A DNA stretch of 64,000 bases. Source: Methanomassiliicoccales archaeon RumEn M1 (lineage in GTDB: Archaea > Thermoplasmatota > Thermoplasmata > Methanomassiliicoccales > Methanomassiliicoccaceae). Position numbers and translations under genes: made by a program. Below are positions 35,929 to 44,521 of the stretch, in pieces (positions within the stretch are counted from its first letter, which is position 1; each line of letters opens with the position of its first letter). The stretch is from positions 1 to 64,000 of the forward strand of contig LJKK01000134.1 in the NCBI GenBank assembly GCA_001421185.1. Reading direction: 5' to 3'. The notes under the pieces are model-generated. The model saw only the letters and a list, made by a program, of their open reading frames with translations, was not told the origin of the DNA and searched no databases.

Positions 35929-36518
35929 AAGCGAGGAACGGCCCGCAGGGGAGGCCATCCTGCCGTTCTCTCGAGACGGAAGAGGAGGCCGGTCATGAGC
36001 AGCATGAGGGCCGCGATGCCCACTGGCACGACGATGTATTCCGGAAAGCCGCCCGGTCGGAACGCCCAGTCCGAGATGCCCACCGACGTCTCGGACCGGA
36101 ACTCTTGCTGCCCCTGCGGGGTCTCGATGACCACGGCCACGAAGGCGTGGTAGTCGCCACCATCAGTCTGCGGCATCCTGATGGCCGGGCCGGTGAACGT
36201 CCTTTCCTCGCCGGCGGGAACGATCTCTCGGCCCTCGAAGATCGGGTATAGCGTGGGTGCCCATCCCGGCCAGTCGATCGTGACGCTCACTCTGACGACG
36301 GTCATGTCCTCGCCTCCCTGGTTGCGCACCGTGGCGCTGAAGGACTCCATGAAGTTGGTGTGCACGTCGCGCGTAAGCAGTTCCGCTGATGGCGATGGCT
36401 GCGCCCCCGATATGGACGTCATGAACAGGATAGCAATGAGGACGACGGCGGGCCAGGCGGTTCGCATCGCCCATACGATTGGTAACGAGCGAATGATAAA
36501 CCCGCCGGGGGCAGGCAC
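35907..36518 (-). CDS. exported protein with C-terminal membrane anchor
   Basis: 203 residues: an N-terminal signal segment (about residues 10-34, WAMRTAWPAVVLIAILFMTS), a beta-rich extracellular domain (ATVRNQGGEDMTVVRVSVTIDWPG, typical of CARDB/Ig-like archaeal surface domains) and a C-terminal membrane anchor (VVPVGIAALMLLMTGLLF) with a basic tail. Likely a cell-surface protein; substrate or partner unknown. The promoter lies in the 180-bp divergent gap before the methyltransferase gene. Confidence 0.7.
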   Translation of the reverse strand: MPAPGGFIIRSLPIVWAMRTAWPAVVLIAILFMTSISGAQPSPSAELLTRDVHTNFMESFSATVRNQGGEDMTVVRVSVTIDWPGWAPTLYPIFEGREIVPAGEERTFTGPAIRMPQTDGGDYHAFVAVVIETPQGQQEFRSETSVGISDWAFRPGGFPEYIVVPVGIAALMLLMTGLLFRLERTAGWPPLRAVPRFQRRRRT

Positions 36519-36698
36519 ATTCCATCCGTATCATTTTCGGACGTCTGCATCCGATAAGCCGTAAATACTCGGCGTACCGTATGAAAAGCGGGGAAGGCCC
36601 ACGTCAGGGTCCAATTTCGCGAGGCTGGCTACGCATAAGATGAGCGGAGTCCGATGAGCGCGGGATGGTGCTGTTGTGAGCATGAGGGGAGGACCGAA

Positions 36699-37823
36699 AT
36701 GAGCTGGGGATCGCTGCCTGCCGGGACGAGAGAGAACTATGATCGGGGAAGGGAGAACATCAAAAGGATGTTCGTGGGCGGAGACCATGACGAGGTCCCC
36801 ATTGCCCCCTTGGTCGGCGCTTATGCGGCCACCGATCACGGCCGCTCGCTATATGAATACTATACCGAGCCGGAGAATGCCATCGCCTGGCAACTGGACA
36901 CCGCCCGCAAGTACGGCATCATGTCATATCTCCACTGGAACTATTCAGTGTACTGGAACGAGGACTATGGCGGAACGATCAAGATGCCGACCGGCCGCAT
37001 GGCCGCTCCCGCCATACTCACCTATCCCGCCGACACGGTGGAAAAGGCGGACAGGCTCGAGCCCCTTTCTCCCGAGGAACTGCTGAAGGGCCCGACCATG
37101 GAACGGCACGTCAGAGGCCTCAAGGCGGTGGAGTCATACCTTGGCAAGGGATTTAGGCCATGGCAGTTCATCTACGAGCCGTTCGCCATCGGAGCATTCT
37201 GGGTGTCGCCAGAGAACATGCTGATGTGGGTCATGCAGGAGCCCGACCTCGTTCATAGTATAATGCGGAAGGTGGTGACCCATTGCGTCAATGCCTGCGA
37301 GGCGGTGAGTCGGCTCTACCCCGGAAGACCCTTCAAGACGTCCTGCGCCACCCTGTTGGCCAACAGCTCCACGATGTCTGTGGACCAGTGCAAGGAGTTC
37401 GCCACCGACTACATGAAGGAGGCGTTGGAGAAGATCATCAAGATCGGCGCGGGGACGACCGGGATCTTCTACCACCAGTGCGGGGACCATGCCGACGACT
37501 ATCACCTGTGCGCGGACATGCCGTTCCCTCCCGGTTCGGTGATGCACGTCGCATATGACGGCCAGCGGCCCTTTGACCTTCTGAAGGTGGCCAAGATCTA
37601 CGGGGACAAGTGCTGCATCATGGGCAACACCGACACCATCGTCGCGCAGATCGGCACGCCCAAGCAGGTCTACGATCTGGCGTACCAGGACGCCATGCGT
37701 TACAAGCACCTCAAGAACGGCTTCATCGCCAGCATGGCCTGCGAATGCCCTCCCCTGATGCCCTCGGAGAACTTTCAGGCGTTCGTCCGGGGCACGAGGG
37801 ACGGCGGCAGGATGAAGGAATGA
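36699..37823 (+). CDS. uroporphyrinogen decarboxylase-fold methyltransferase (MtaA/MtbA-like)
   Basis: A 374-residue barrel protein of the group that contains HemE and the methylcobamide:coenzyme M methyltransferases. FYHQCGDH near residue 253 and CECPP near residue 350 resemble the His-x-Cys...Cys zinc ligands of MtaA/MtbA/CmuA enzymes, which bind coenzyme M thiol. No corrinoid protein or substrate-specific methyltransferase is beside it, so the methyl donor is unknown. It is more distant from MtaA than a typical orthologue by eye. ATG 36699 follows GAGGGGAGG; an in-frame ATG at 36654 adds a Cys-rich tail that looks spurious. Confidence 0.78.
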   Translation: MSWGSLPAGTRENYDRGRENIKRMFVGGDHDEVPIAPLVGAYAATDHGRSLYEYYTEPENAIAWQLDTARKYGIMSYLHWNYSVYWNEDYGGTIKMPTGRMAAPAILTYPADTVEKADRLEPLSPEELLKGPTMERHVRGLKAVESYLGKGFRPWQFIYEPFAIGAFWVSPENMLMWVMQEPDLVHSIMRKVVTHCVNACEAVSRLYPGRPFKTSCATLLANSSTMSVDQCKEFATDYMKEALEKIIKIGAGTTGIFYHQCGDHADDYHLCADMPFPPGSVMHVAYDGQRPFDLLKVAKIYGDKCCIMGNTDTIVAQIGTPKQVYDLAYQDAMRYKHLKNGFIASMACECPPLMPSENFQAFVRGTRDGGRMKE

Positions 37824-37963
37824 GCGACACCTCTCTCACCCATCGTCCCATAAGAATTTCCAGGAGGCGATGGGCAACTTGGCCAGACGACCGTCGAAAT
37901 GTACTGCGAGGTGGATAGGAGCGCTCTTACAGGGCAATCCATATTTCTAGGGGGCGTCGATTC

Positions 37964-38410
37964 ATGGGCGTCATGAGGCAGGCCGCCCGTTCCCAGGACA
38001 ATCCTAACTTCATCAAGATGTACCACGGCCGGCTGGAGATCAACGTGCCGAGGAGCATGTTCGTCGGAAACACCGTCGAGCTGGTGCCCGAAGAGGTGGA
38101 GAGGTTCCGCCGCACCCTCAGCTCCAGATACCCGTGGCTGTCACGCTACGCGCTCGACGAGATCGTCAAGGGAGCGCAGGAGGCCATGGCCGACCACATG
38201 GAGCGCACCAAGGGCGCCGTGCAGCGGGCCCGGGAGCACCTGGCCAAGGGGCAGACCAGGATAGCGTTGAGGCTGGTGGAGGACCACCTGGTCAAGGAGC
38301 CGGAGGACGCGGACGCCTGGTTCCTGGCCGCCGAGCTGCTGCTGAAGATGGGGAAGGGCGAGGACGGCTTCCGGGCCATGAACCGGGCCCGGGAGCTAAG
38401 CCGACGCTAG
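37964..38410 (+). CDS. TPR-like helical protein, 148 aa
   Basis: The N-terminal ~60 residues are not recognised. The rest (ERTKGAVQRAREHLAKGQTRIALRLVEDHLVKEPEDADAWFLAAELL) has the spacing of tetratricopeptide helices, roughly two repeats, ending GFRAMNRARELSRR. TPRs bind proteins. It converges with the next gene; the stops overlap by 15 bp. A specific role cannot be given. Confidence 0.65.
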   Translation: MGVMRQAARSQDNPNFIKMYHGRLEINVPRSMFVGNTVELVPEEVERFRRTLSSRYPWLSRYALDEIVKGAQEAMADHMERTKGAVQRAREHLAKGQTRIALRLVEDHLVKEPEDADAWFLAAELLLKMGKGEDGFRAMNRARELSRR

Positions 38411-39241
38411 AAGGGCGTTGATGGCATCGGCCACCTCCTGCACCGTGGCGCCCCACGGTACGATGGCCAGGTCATCCTTGATCTGATAGCCTTCCCGTAC
38501 GCGGCAGCACTTGACCAGGCGCTTGCGGCCGTCCCTCGGCGCCAGCTCCTGGGGGCACATCTCCACCCTGGCGATGTCGCGATGGTACAGCGTGCGGAAG
38601 ATGCGGCCCGACAGGTCGCATCCCACCAGGGTCGCCTCGTCGACGACATCGGGCACCTGGTCGAGATAGTGTACCTTCCGTTCCGAGCTCAGTCCGGAGG
38701 CTTCGCATGGGAAGATGATCGCCGGCGTCCGTACCCCGGAGGCGAGCTCGTTGAGATCGATCTCCTCGTATCGGGGCACCACCGGGAAGTGGACCAGGCC
38801 GGAGAGCAGCGCCCTCTCGACCAGCACCGACAGCTTGGACGGCCGGGGGGGCACCACGTCCAGAACGTCCAGGCGGACGATCTCGTTCGGCATGACGAAG
38901 GATACATGGCCGAAGAGACCCTCCACCACCACCGTCCGGCCGGGATGCGCATCGGCCACCCTGGCCATGCTCGATGGGTTGATCACGTCCACTGTGGGAT
39001 CGACCACCAGGTCGACGTCGCCGGGCAGGGCGAGGATGCGATGGTCGGTTATGGGCCGGAACAGCTCCTTCCCCTCCGCCTTGGTTATGGCCACCACCGC
39101 GATGTCGTCGCCATGGCGCAGAACGTAGTGATCGCATCGGGTGTACGCCCTCTTACCTTGTATCTCGCGCTCGATGTTCTCCGCCGTCAGGTCGAACTCG
39201 ACCTTCTTGACGGCCACGTCCTTGCAGTGCCCGGGGAGCAT
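38396..39241 (-). CDS. conserved-looking protein of unknown function, 281 aa
   Basis: I do not recognise the family. It is a soluble alpha/beta protein with no signal peptide; several acidic beta strands (LALPGDVDLVVDPTVDVI, VRLDVLDVVPPRPSKL), Cys at several positions (TRCDHYV, FPCEAS, VGCDLSG, VEMCPQE, VKCCRV) that could bind metal, and a C-terminal helix. A TATA-like element (aatataaaac, minus strand) about 35-45 bp upstream suggests a short leader. It diverges from tRNA-Cys. Confidence 0.65.
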   Translation of the reverse strand: MLPGHCKDVAVKKVEFDLTAENIEREIQGKRAYTRCDHYVLRHGDDIAVVAITKAEGKELFRPITDHRILALPGDVDLVVDPTVDVINPSSMARVADAHPGRTVVVEGLFGHVSFVMPNEIVRLDVLDVVPPRPSKLSVLVERALLSGLVHFPVVPRYEEIDLNELASGVRTPAIIFPCEASGLSSERKVHYLDQVPDVVDEATLVGCDLSGRIFRTLYHRDIARVEMCPQELAPRDGRKRLVKCCRVREGYQIKDDLAIVPWGATVQEVADAINALLASA

Positions 39242-39314
39242 ATTCTCACCAATGAACGGGCGGTCTTAAAGGTTGTTTTATATTCGTAATTCCGGGGATG
39301 TGGAATTTAAAAGA

Positions 39315-39328
39315 AGATAAGCTTATCT
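39315..39328. promoter_or_regulatory. 14-bp perfect palindrome before tRNA-Cys/cysK
   Basis: AGATAAGCTTATCT is a perfect palindrome in an AT-rich patch between the divergent gene at 39241 and tRNA-Cys. Its right half lies about 26-33 bp before the tRNA 5' end, where a TATA box would be. It could be an operator, or the tRNA's promoter by chance symmetric. No second copy was noticed. Confidence 0.35.
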
Positions 39329-39353
39329 AGACCTACCTGAATTAACGGTGGAC

Positions 39354-39456
39354 GCCGGGATGACAGAGCGGCCATGTGGCGGACTGCAGCCCCTAGGGCT
39401 TCGGTCCCTCAGGCAGTTATCCGCATACCCGAGTTCAAATCTCGGTCCCGGCCCCA
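39354..39456 (+). tRNA. tRNA-Cys (anticodon GCA) with a 29-nt intron
   Basis: Acceptor stem GCCGGGA/TCCCGGC, T arm CCGAG-TTCAAAT-CTCGG, anticodon stem GCGGA/TCCGC. The loop is too long; removing 39390-39418 leaves CTGCAGA with anticodon GCA (39386-39388), the canonical 37/38 intron site. Exon CTGC pairs with intron GCAG, leaving 3-nt bulges AGC and TTA cut after the second base, a bulge-helix-bulge; a C(UUCG)G hairpin caps the intron. CCA is encoded (39454-39456). The discriminator is C (39453), where tRNA-Cys normally has U. The outer intron helix is imperfect. Confidence 0.85.
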
Positions 39457-39568
39457 TTTTCCCTTTATCATTCTCAAGAAGAGCACGCCGCTTCTTTGCC
39501 GAGATCGCATCTTTTTTCGTTGGTAAAGGATAATAGGCACCATCTGCGTTCCATTCCTCGGTGATGCA

Positions 39569-40485
39569 ATGCTGTACCGGGATATCCTGGATGCGATCGG
39601 CCACACGCCCATGGTGAGGCTGAATCGGATTACTGAGGAACGGAGCGCCCAGGTCTTCGCCAAGCTGGAGTCCTTCAACCCTATGCACTCGGTGAAGGAC
39701 CGCGTCGCCCGGTCCATGATCGAGGCGGCCGAGCGTGACAGCCGATTGCGCCCCGGGATGTACGTGGTGGAGCCGACGTCCGGCAACACGGGCATCGGCC
39801 TAGCGATGGTATGCGCGGCCAAAGGGTACCGCCTGGTCATCACCATCCGGAGACGATGAGCATTGAGCGCCGCCGCCTCATGGCGGCCTTCGGCGCGGAG
39901 GTGGTCCTCACGCCCGGCAACGAGGGAATGACGGGAGCGATCGCCCGGGCCGAGGAGATGGTCCGCTCCGATGAGAACGCCTTCATGCCCCAGCAGTTCA
40001 AGAACCCCGCCAATCCCGAGGTCCATCATCGCACCACGGCCGAGGAGATACTGGCCGATCTGCCGGACCTCGACGCCTTCGTGTCGGCCGTGGGGACGGG
40101 CGGCACCATCACCGGCGTGGGCCGCGCGCTGAGGGAGAGGAAGTGCGACGTGGAGCTGGTGGCGGTGGAACCGTCGTCGTCTCCCGTGCTGTCGGGAGGA
40201 AAGCCGGGCCCCCATCGCATCCAGGGCATCGGGGCCGGTTTCGTTCCCGACACCTGCGACCTGTCGCTCATCGACCACGTGCTGCAGGTCGATGACATGG
40301 AGGCCATAAAGCACGCCAGAGATCTAGCGAGGAAGGAGGGAATACTGTGCGGCATCTCCTCCGGCGCCGCGTTGTGCGGGGCGCTCAACGTCGCCAAGGA
40401 GCTCGGCCCTGACGCCAAGGTAGTGGTCCTGCTGGCCGATACGGGAGAAAGATATCTAAGCACAGAACTATTTTCGATGGACTGA
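39569..40485 (+). CDS. cysK: cysteine synthase (O-acetylserine sulfhydrylase), one apparent frameshift
   Basis: A ~305-residue PLP enzyme making cysteine from O-acetylserine and sulfide. PLP lysine in MHSVKDRVA near residue 45, the substrate loop EPTSGNTGIGLAM near residue 68, GTGGTITGVG near residue 175 and CGISSGAAL near residue 262. The frame breaks near 39850: KGYRLVIT must continue MPETMSIERR, which needs one extra G (CATGCCGG instead of CATCCGG). All motifs are intact on both sides. The gene for serine acetyltransferase starts 1 bp after its stop. Confidence 0.92.
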
Positions 40486-40486
40486 T

Positions 40487-41134
40487 ATGAGCTGGAAGGA
40501 CGACGTCCGCACGGTGCTGGAGCGGGACCCCGCACCCAAATCGTTCTCCGAGGCCCTCATGTTCAGCCAGGGGCTCCATGCCGTCCTGCTGCACCGCATA
40601 TCGCATCGCCTGTACCTCAAGGGCGAGTATAAGATGGCGCGCCTCATCAACTACTGGGCCCGGGTGCTGACCGGCGCGGACATCCACCCCGGGGCCACCA
40701 TGGGGAAGGGCGTCTTCATCGACCACGCCACGGGTGTGGTGATCGGCGAGACGGCCATCATCGGCAACGACGTCAGCATCTTCCAGGGTGTGACCCTGGG
40801 CGGTGTTTCCCAAGCCAAGGAGAAGAGGCACCCCACCATCAAGGACAACGTCATCATCGGAGCTCACGCCACGGTGCTGGGCGACATCATCATCGGGGAG
40901 AACGTCAAGATCGGCGCTGGCTCCGTGGTCGTAAAGGACGTCCCGCCCAACGTCACGGTGGTAGGCATACCGGGAAAGGTGGTCCAGAGGAAAAGCTGCG
41001 AGCGCGACCGCCTGCAGAAGGTGCGCCAGGAAAGTCTGCCCGACCCTCTGATGGAGACCTTGACCGACCTGTGCGCTGCCATCGACTCCCTGGAGAAGAG
41101 GATCGACTCTCTGGAGGAGAAGCTAAAGGAATGA
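40487..41134 (+). CDS. cysE: serine O-acetyltransferase
   Basis: 215 residues. A helical N-terminal part with LHRISHRLYLKGEYKMAR leads to the left-handed beta-helix of hexapeptide repeats; DHATGVVIGETA and GVTLGGVS hold the catalytic His/Asp region. The C-terminus is a long coiled-coil-like helix (IDSLEKRIDSLEEKLKE), where many CysE proteins have the short tail that binds CysK. It makes O-acetylserine for the adjacent cysK, so the two genes form the bacterial-type cysteine route. Confidence 0.95.
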   Translation: MSWKDDVRTVLERDPAPKSFSEALMFSQGLHAVLLHRISHRLYLKGEYKMARLINYWARVLTGADIHPGATMGKGVFIDHATGVVIGETAIIGNDVSIFQGVTLGGVSQAKEKRHPTIKDNVIIGAHATVLGDIIIGENVKIGAGSVVVKDVPPNVTVVGIPGKVVQRKSCERDRLQKVRQESLPDPLMETLTDLCAAIDSLEKRIDSLEEKLKE

Positions 41135-41219
41135 TCGTCCGCCTTCGGGCACAGCTTTCGGGCAGTTGTTCCATTGATGAGCGTAGGAACCATAGCGCTC
41201 TCGGAAACCGAAACCCGTA

Positions 41220-41726
41220 TCATATGTGCTCGACCTGAAGGCCCTCGATCGATAGCCGTTCGGCCAATAACGACCTGTGGCATCGAACGTGCACCCTCTC
41301 GAAGCACACGATCGCCGAAGGCCGTCGAAGCACCAGCTCCCTGAACAGACCGAAGGCTTCTCGCCTAGAATCGAGGTACGCACCATACTCCTTCATGAAG
41401 GCGGCCAGGGAGCCACCCTTCTTGAGGGCGCGGCGAACGTCATCGGGCGTACCCAGCTCCGGCATGTGGACGTATGATATCCCAGCTTCTTCCAGGCGGG
41501 ACCTGAGCGCTGACTTGCTGAAACCAGGCTTGCGGCTGATGGCACGGCGGCGAACATCGATGGCCTGCTGGACGCCCCTGGCGGCCAGCTCGCGGACGAG
41601 CTCATTAAGGTCCCTTCCCTCATAGCCGATAGTGCACACCATTCTGGCAGTGGCCGGCTCACGCTCTTTCTGTTCCATGGTCCGGACCTCGATCATCCGT
41701 CGCTTCGGCTCCCCCGATCGCGGCAA
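41220..41726 (-). CDS. DUF488-family protein
   Basis: 168 residues. CTIGYEGRDLNELVRELAARGV near residue 31 and DVRRRAISRKPGFSK near residue 57 match the DUF488 pattern (TIGYEGR...DVR...SR.PGFSK), followed by the conserved YVHMPELG and the late CFERVHVRCHRSLLAE (Cys-His-Arg). The function of the family is not established. The start is uncertain; ATGs eleven and seventeen codons in are alternatives, since the family motif begins only near residue 30. Confidence 0.82.
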   Translation of the reverse strand: MPRSGEPKRRMIEVRTMEQKEREPATARMVCTIGYEGRDLNELVRELAARGVQQAIDVRRRAISRKPGFSKSALRSRLEEAGISYVHMPELGTPDDVRRALKKGGSLAAFMKEYGAYLDSRREAFGLFRELVLRRPSAIVCFERVHVRCHRSLLAERLSIEGLQVEHI

Positions 41727-42051
41727 AGTCGACTACTAGTCGCAAGACCAGCACGCCACCGTTCCTGGCGAGCCCCATTATGCCGATGCACCAGATCCCG
41801 TTTGAGCTGACGTACTATATGAAGGGAAATGCGTGAGGCCTCTGGACCAGGGCGGAAACGTCGGCCATTGATCGTCATGACCTCATTAAATGGACTGATC
41901 GAGGCGAGCTTGAGCGCTCGCCGCGACCGGTCCCGAGCATCCTGTTACAATTATATCGGGGACGTGCCAAATGGCCAACGGCCAGTCGCGCTGCTAAGCA
42001 AACCATAACTACTAAGGCCGGCATTATCTTTCGGACATCCCGAGGGATACG
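41727..42051. other. intergenic region upstream of cysS
   Basis: About 325 bp between divergent genes. The right half is AT-rich (acaattatat near 41946-41955; ccataactac near 42003), giving candidate promoter elements for cysS. I see no gene, repeat or convincing RNA structure. Confidence 0.5.
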
Positions 42052-43455
42052 GTGACATTGCGCATATACAACACGTTGTCAAAGAAGGAAGAGGAGTTCG
42101 TGCCGCTGGACGACCGCAAGGTACGGATGTACGTGTGCGGCGTGACGGTGTATGACGACATGCACATGGGACACGCTCGCTCGGCCATAGTGTTCGACAT
42201 GATCGCCCGCTACCTCCGCTTCCGCGGCTACGACGTTACGCATGTCACTAACTTCACCGACGTGGACGACAAGATCATCAATCGGGCGGCCGAGAGGGGC
42301 ATGGAGCCGCTCGAGCTGTCGGCGATGTACATCGAGCGCTACTTCGAGGACATCGACCGTCTTGGGGTTCAGCGCGCCGATGCATATCCCAAGGCCTCCG
42401 AGAGCATTGGCGACATCATCGCCATGATCCAGAAGATCATCGACAATGGTTACGGATACAGGAGCGAGGACGGAAGCGTCTACTTCTCGGTGGAGAAGGT
42501 CGAGGACTACGGTCGCCTCACCGGACAGCGGTTGGAGGACATGCAGGCCGGCGCGAGAGTTGAGGTGAACGAGATGAAGCGCCATCCCTACGACTTCGCC
42601 CTGTGGAAGGCCGCCAAGCCGGGCGAGATCTCGTGGGACTCCCCCTGGGGCAAGGGCCGTCCGGGATGGCATATCGAATGCTCGGCCATGTGCACGCGGT
42701 TCCTGGGCGAGACGATCGACATCCACGGTGGCGGCAACGACCTGATCTTCCCGCACCATGAGGACGAGATCTTGCAGTCGGAGGCGGCCAACGAAAAGCC
42801 CCTCTCTCTTTACTGGGTCCACCACGGCATGCTGCAGGTGGAAGGCGCCAAGATGGCCAAGTCGGCCGGCAACTTCTTCTCGGTCCGTGACGTCCTGAAG
42901 AGCCATACGGGGGAGGAGATACGCTTCTACTTCCTGTCGGCCCATTACCGCGGCCCGCAGGTGTACTCGCCGGCCGCGCTGGAGGAAGCCTCGGCCAGCC
43001 TGCGCAGGCTGCACAACGCCTATTCGGAGCTGCAGTCCGCCATCGATACGGCCAAGGGGGATTACGACGCCTCCGTTGAGGCGGAGACGTTCCGAAAGGC
43101 CTTCATCGAGGCGATGGACGACGACCTCAATTCCCGGGCGGCCATCTCGGCGATGTTCGAGCTGGTCAGGGAGGCCAACAAGCTCCTGTCCGAGGGACGA
43201 CTTAGCCGCAAGGGAGCCGAGAACCTAGTGGCCGTCATGGAGGAGGTCGACCAGGTGTTCGGCATCCTTCCTCGCGGGACCGCGGACGTCGAGGACCGCT
43301 CCGGCGAGCTCGTCGACCTGCTCATAGAGGTCCGGAACGAACTGCGGGCGCGCAAGCTGTACGACCTGGCCGACAAGGTCAGGGACGGCCTCAAGGCCCG
43401 CGGGATCGAGGTCCAGGATACCGCGGAGGGCGTGAAATGGAAGCGGACCGCCTGA
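42052..43455 (+). CDS. cysS: cysteinyl-tRNA synthetase
   Basis: 467 residues, class [20 protein letters not shown] near residue 25 holds the zinc Cys and the HIGH-like [13 protein letters not shown] near residue 206 and [16 protein letters not shown] near residue 224 complete the zinc and active site; KMAKSAGNF near residue 266 is the KMSKS loop. A DALR-type anticodon domain follows. Many methanogens charge tRNA-Cys through SepRS/SepCysS instead; a direct CysRS next to cysK/cysE fits cells that make free cysteine. It starts with GTG and its end overlaps the radical SAM gene by 19 bp. Confidence 0.97.
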   Translation: MTLRIYNTLSKKEEEFVPLDDRKVRMYVCGVTVYDDMHMGHARSAIVFDMIARYLRFRGYDVTHVTNFTDVDDKIINRAAERGMEPLELSAMYIERYFEDIDRLGVQRADAYPKASESIGDIIAMIQKIIDNGYGYRSEDGSVYFSVEKVEDYGRLTGQRLEDMQAGARVEVNEMKRHPYDFALWKAAKPGEISWDSPWGKGRPGWHIECSAMCTRFLGETIDIHGGGNDLIFPHHEDEILQSEAANEKPLSLYWVHHGMLQVEGAKMAKSAGNFFSVRDVLKSHTGEEIRFYFLSAHYRGPQVYSPAALEEASASLRRLHNAYSELQSAIDTAKGDYDASVEAETFRKAFIEAMDDDLNSRAAISAMFELVREANKLLSEGRLSRKGAENLVAVMEEVDQVFGILPRGTADVEDRSGELVDLLIEVRNELRARKLYDLADKVRDGLKARGIEVQDTAEGVKWKRTA

Positions 43456-44471
43456 CCGCCCGGAAGAAGGCCATCCTGCTGACCGGCGGCGCGATCAAGG
43501 TGCCGGCCGATTTCCATCCCCCCTTCCCGCTGTCCCGCTCCACGGCCGGCCCCGGAGCCGGCTCGTCGAGCATGGTGTTCTGCTTCGGCGGCACCAGGGT
43601 CAAGAAGACCATTTCGCGCGAGGAAGGGGACTTTGAGCTGGTGAGGGACGGCGAACGATACTCCATCATGCATAAGGGCGAGACGCTGGTGGACGACGTC
43701 GCCTTCCAGCCCACCATGCACCATGCTCCCCAGCAGGCCTTCTTCAATCTCTCGACCGAATGCATCTACTCCTGCAAGTTCTGCACCTCTCCCCGCCTGG
43801 ACAAGAGGATCACCAAGTCCCTTGACGCCGATCGCATCGTCGAGATGGCCCAGGCGGCCTATCGGCGAGGAGGCCTGAAGGCGGTCGCCTTGACGTCGGC
43901 CGTGGTCTCGACGCCGCAGGAAACGGTCGACCGCATGGTCGACGTCGTCAGGCGGGTCAGGGCGGCGCTTCCGGACGTGGCGATCGGGGTGGAGCCCTAC
44001 GTGGACCGTCTGGAGCAGATCGATGCGCTGCGAGATGCCGGGGCCGACGAGATCAAGCTGAACATCGAGACCTACGATCGCGACATCTTCTCCAAGGTGT
44101 GCGGGGAGCTGGACCTCGACTGGATACTGGAAGCGATCTCCCACGCCGTAAGGGTGTTCGGACGCGGCAAGGTGACCTCCAACATCATCTTCGGCATGGG
44201 GGAGAGCGACGAGAACGTGCTGGAGGGCGTCGAGGCCTTGGCCAAGAGGGGATGCATCGCCGTGCTGCGTCCGCTTCGGCTCAACGACATGAACCGCCAT
44301 CCCATGGAGGAGGCCCTGGGCCCCCTCCCGCCGTCCGGACCGGACAGGCTTCTTCGTCTGGCGGAGGAGCACAAGCGGATCCTGCAGGAGAACGGCCTTG
44401 ACACCCGAGAGGTCAAGAGCATGTGCCCCGAATGCGGCTGCTGCGACATCGTCCCCTTCCGAGACATCTAG
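43437..44471 (+). CDS. radical SAM protein of unknown substrate
   Basis: 344 residues. After ~95 residues of N-terminal extension comes CIYSCKFC (CxxxCxxC for the [4Fe-4S] cluster), then the barrel with DEIKLNIETYD and GKVTSNIIFGMGE. A C-terminal cysteine cluster, CPECGCC, could bind a second cluster or zinc. The layout is like biotin-synthase-type or lyase-type radical SAM proteins, but the substrate is not apparent. Overlap with cysS suggests cotranscription and perhaps a link to cysteine or tRNA metabolism; that is inference. Confidence 0.8.
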   Translation: MEADRLTARKKAILLTGGAIKVPADFHPPFPLSRSTAGPGAGSSSMVFCFGGTRVKKTISREEGDFELVRDGERYSIMHKGETLVDDVAFQPTMHHAPQQAFFNLSTECIYSCKFCTSPRLDKRITKSLDADRIVEMAQAAYRRGGLKAVALTSAVVSTPQETVDRMVDVVRRVRAALPDVAIGVEPYVDRLEQIDALRDAGADEIKLNIETYDRDIFSKVCGELDLDWILEAISHAVRVFGRGKVTSNIIFGMGESDENVLEGVEALAKRGCIAVLRPLRLNDMNRHPMEEALGPLPPSGPDRLLRLAEEHKRILQENGLDTREVKSMCPECGCCDIVPFRDI

Positions 44472-44490
44472 ATTTTAGGAAGGCCAAAAT
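44472..44490 (+). promoter_or_regulatory. candidate DtxR-type operator
   Basis: ATTTTAGGAAGGCCAAAAT is an imperfect inverted repeat (ATTTT-A/G-G... on both strands), close to the TTAGG...CCTAA pattern of iron-dependent DtxR/IdeR operators. It abuts the TATA element TTTTATAG (44492-44499), about 26 bp before the GTG at 44522 of the DtxR-like gene. Binding here would block transcription of the regulator and feoB, giving autoregulation. Confidence 0.5.
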
Positions 44491-44521
44491 CTTTTATAGG
44501 CAAGCCTCATGACCCCATTTC

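Noticed and set aside
39354..39456. tRNA-Leu (anticodon TAG) read from the CCCCTAGGG stretch
   Set aside because: No 5-bp anticodon stem can close that loop. The intron model gives a full cloverleaf, canonical 37/38 site and bulge-helix-bulge.
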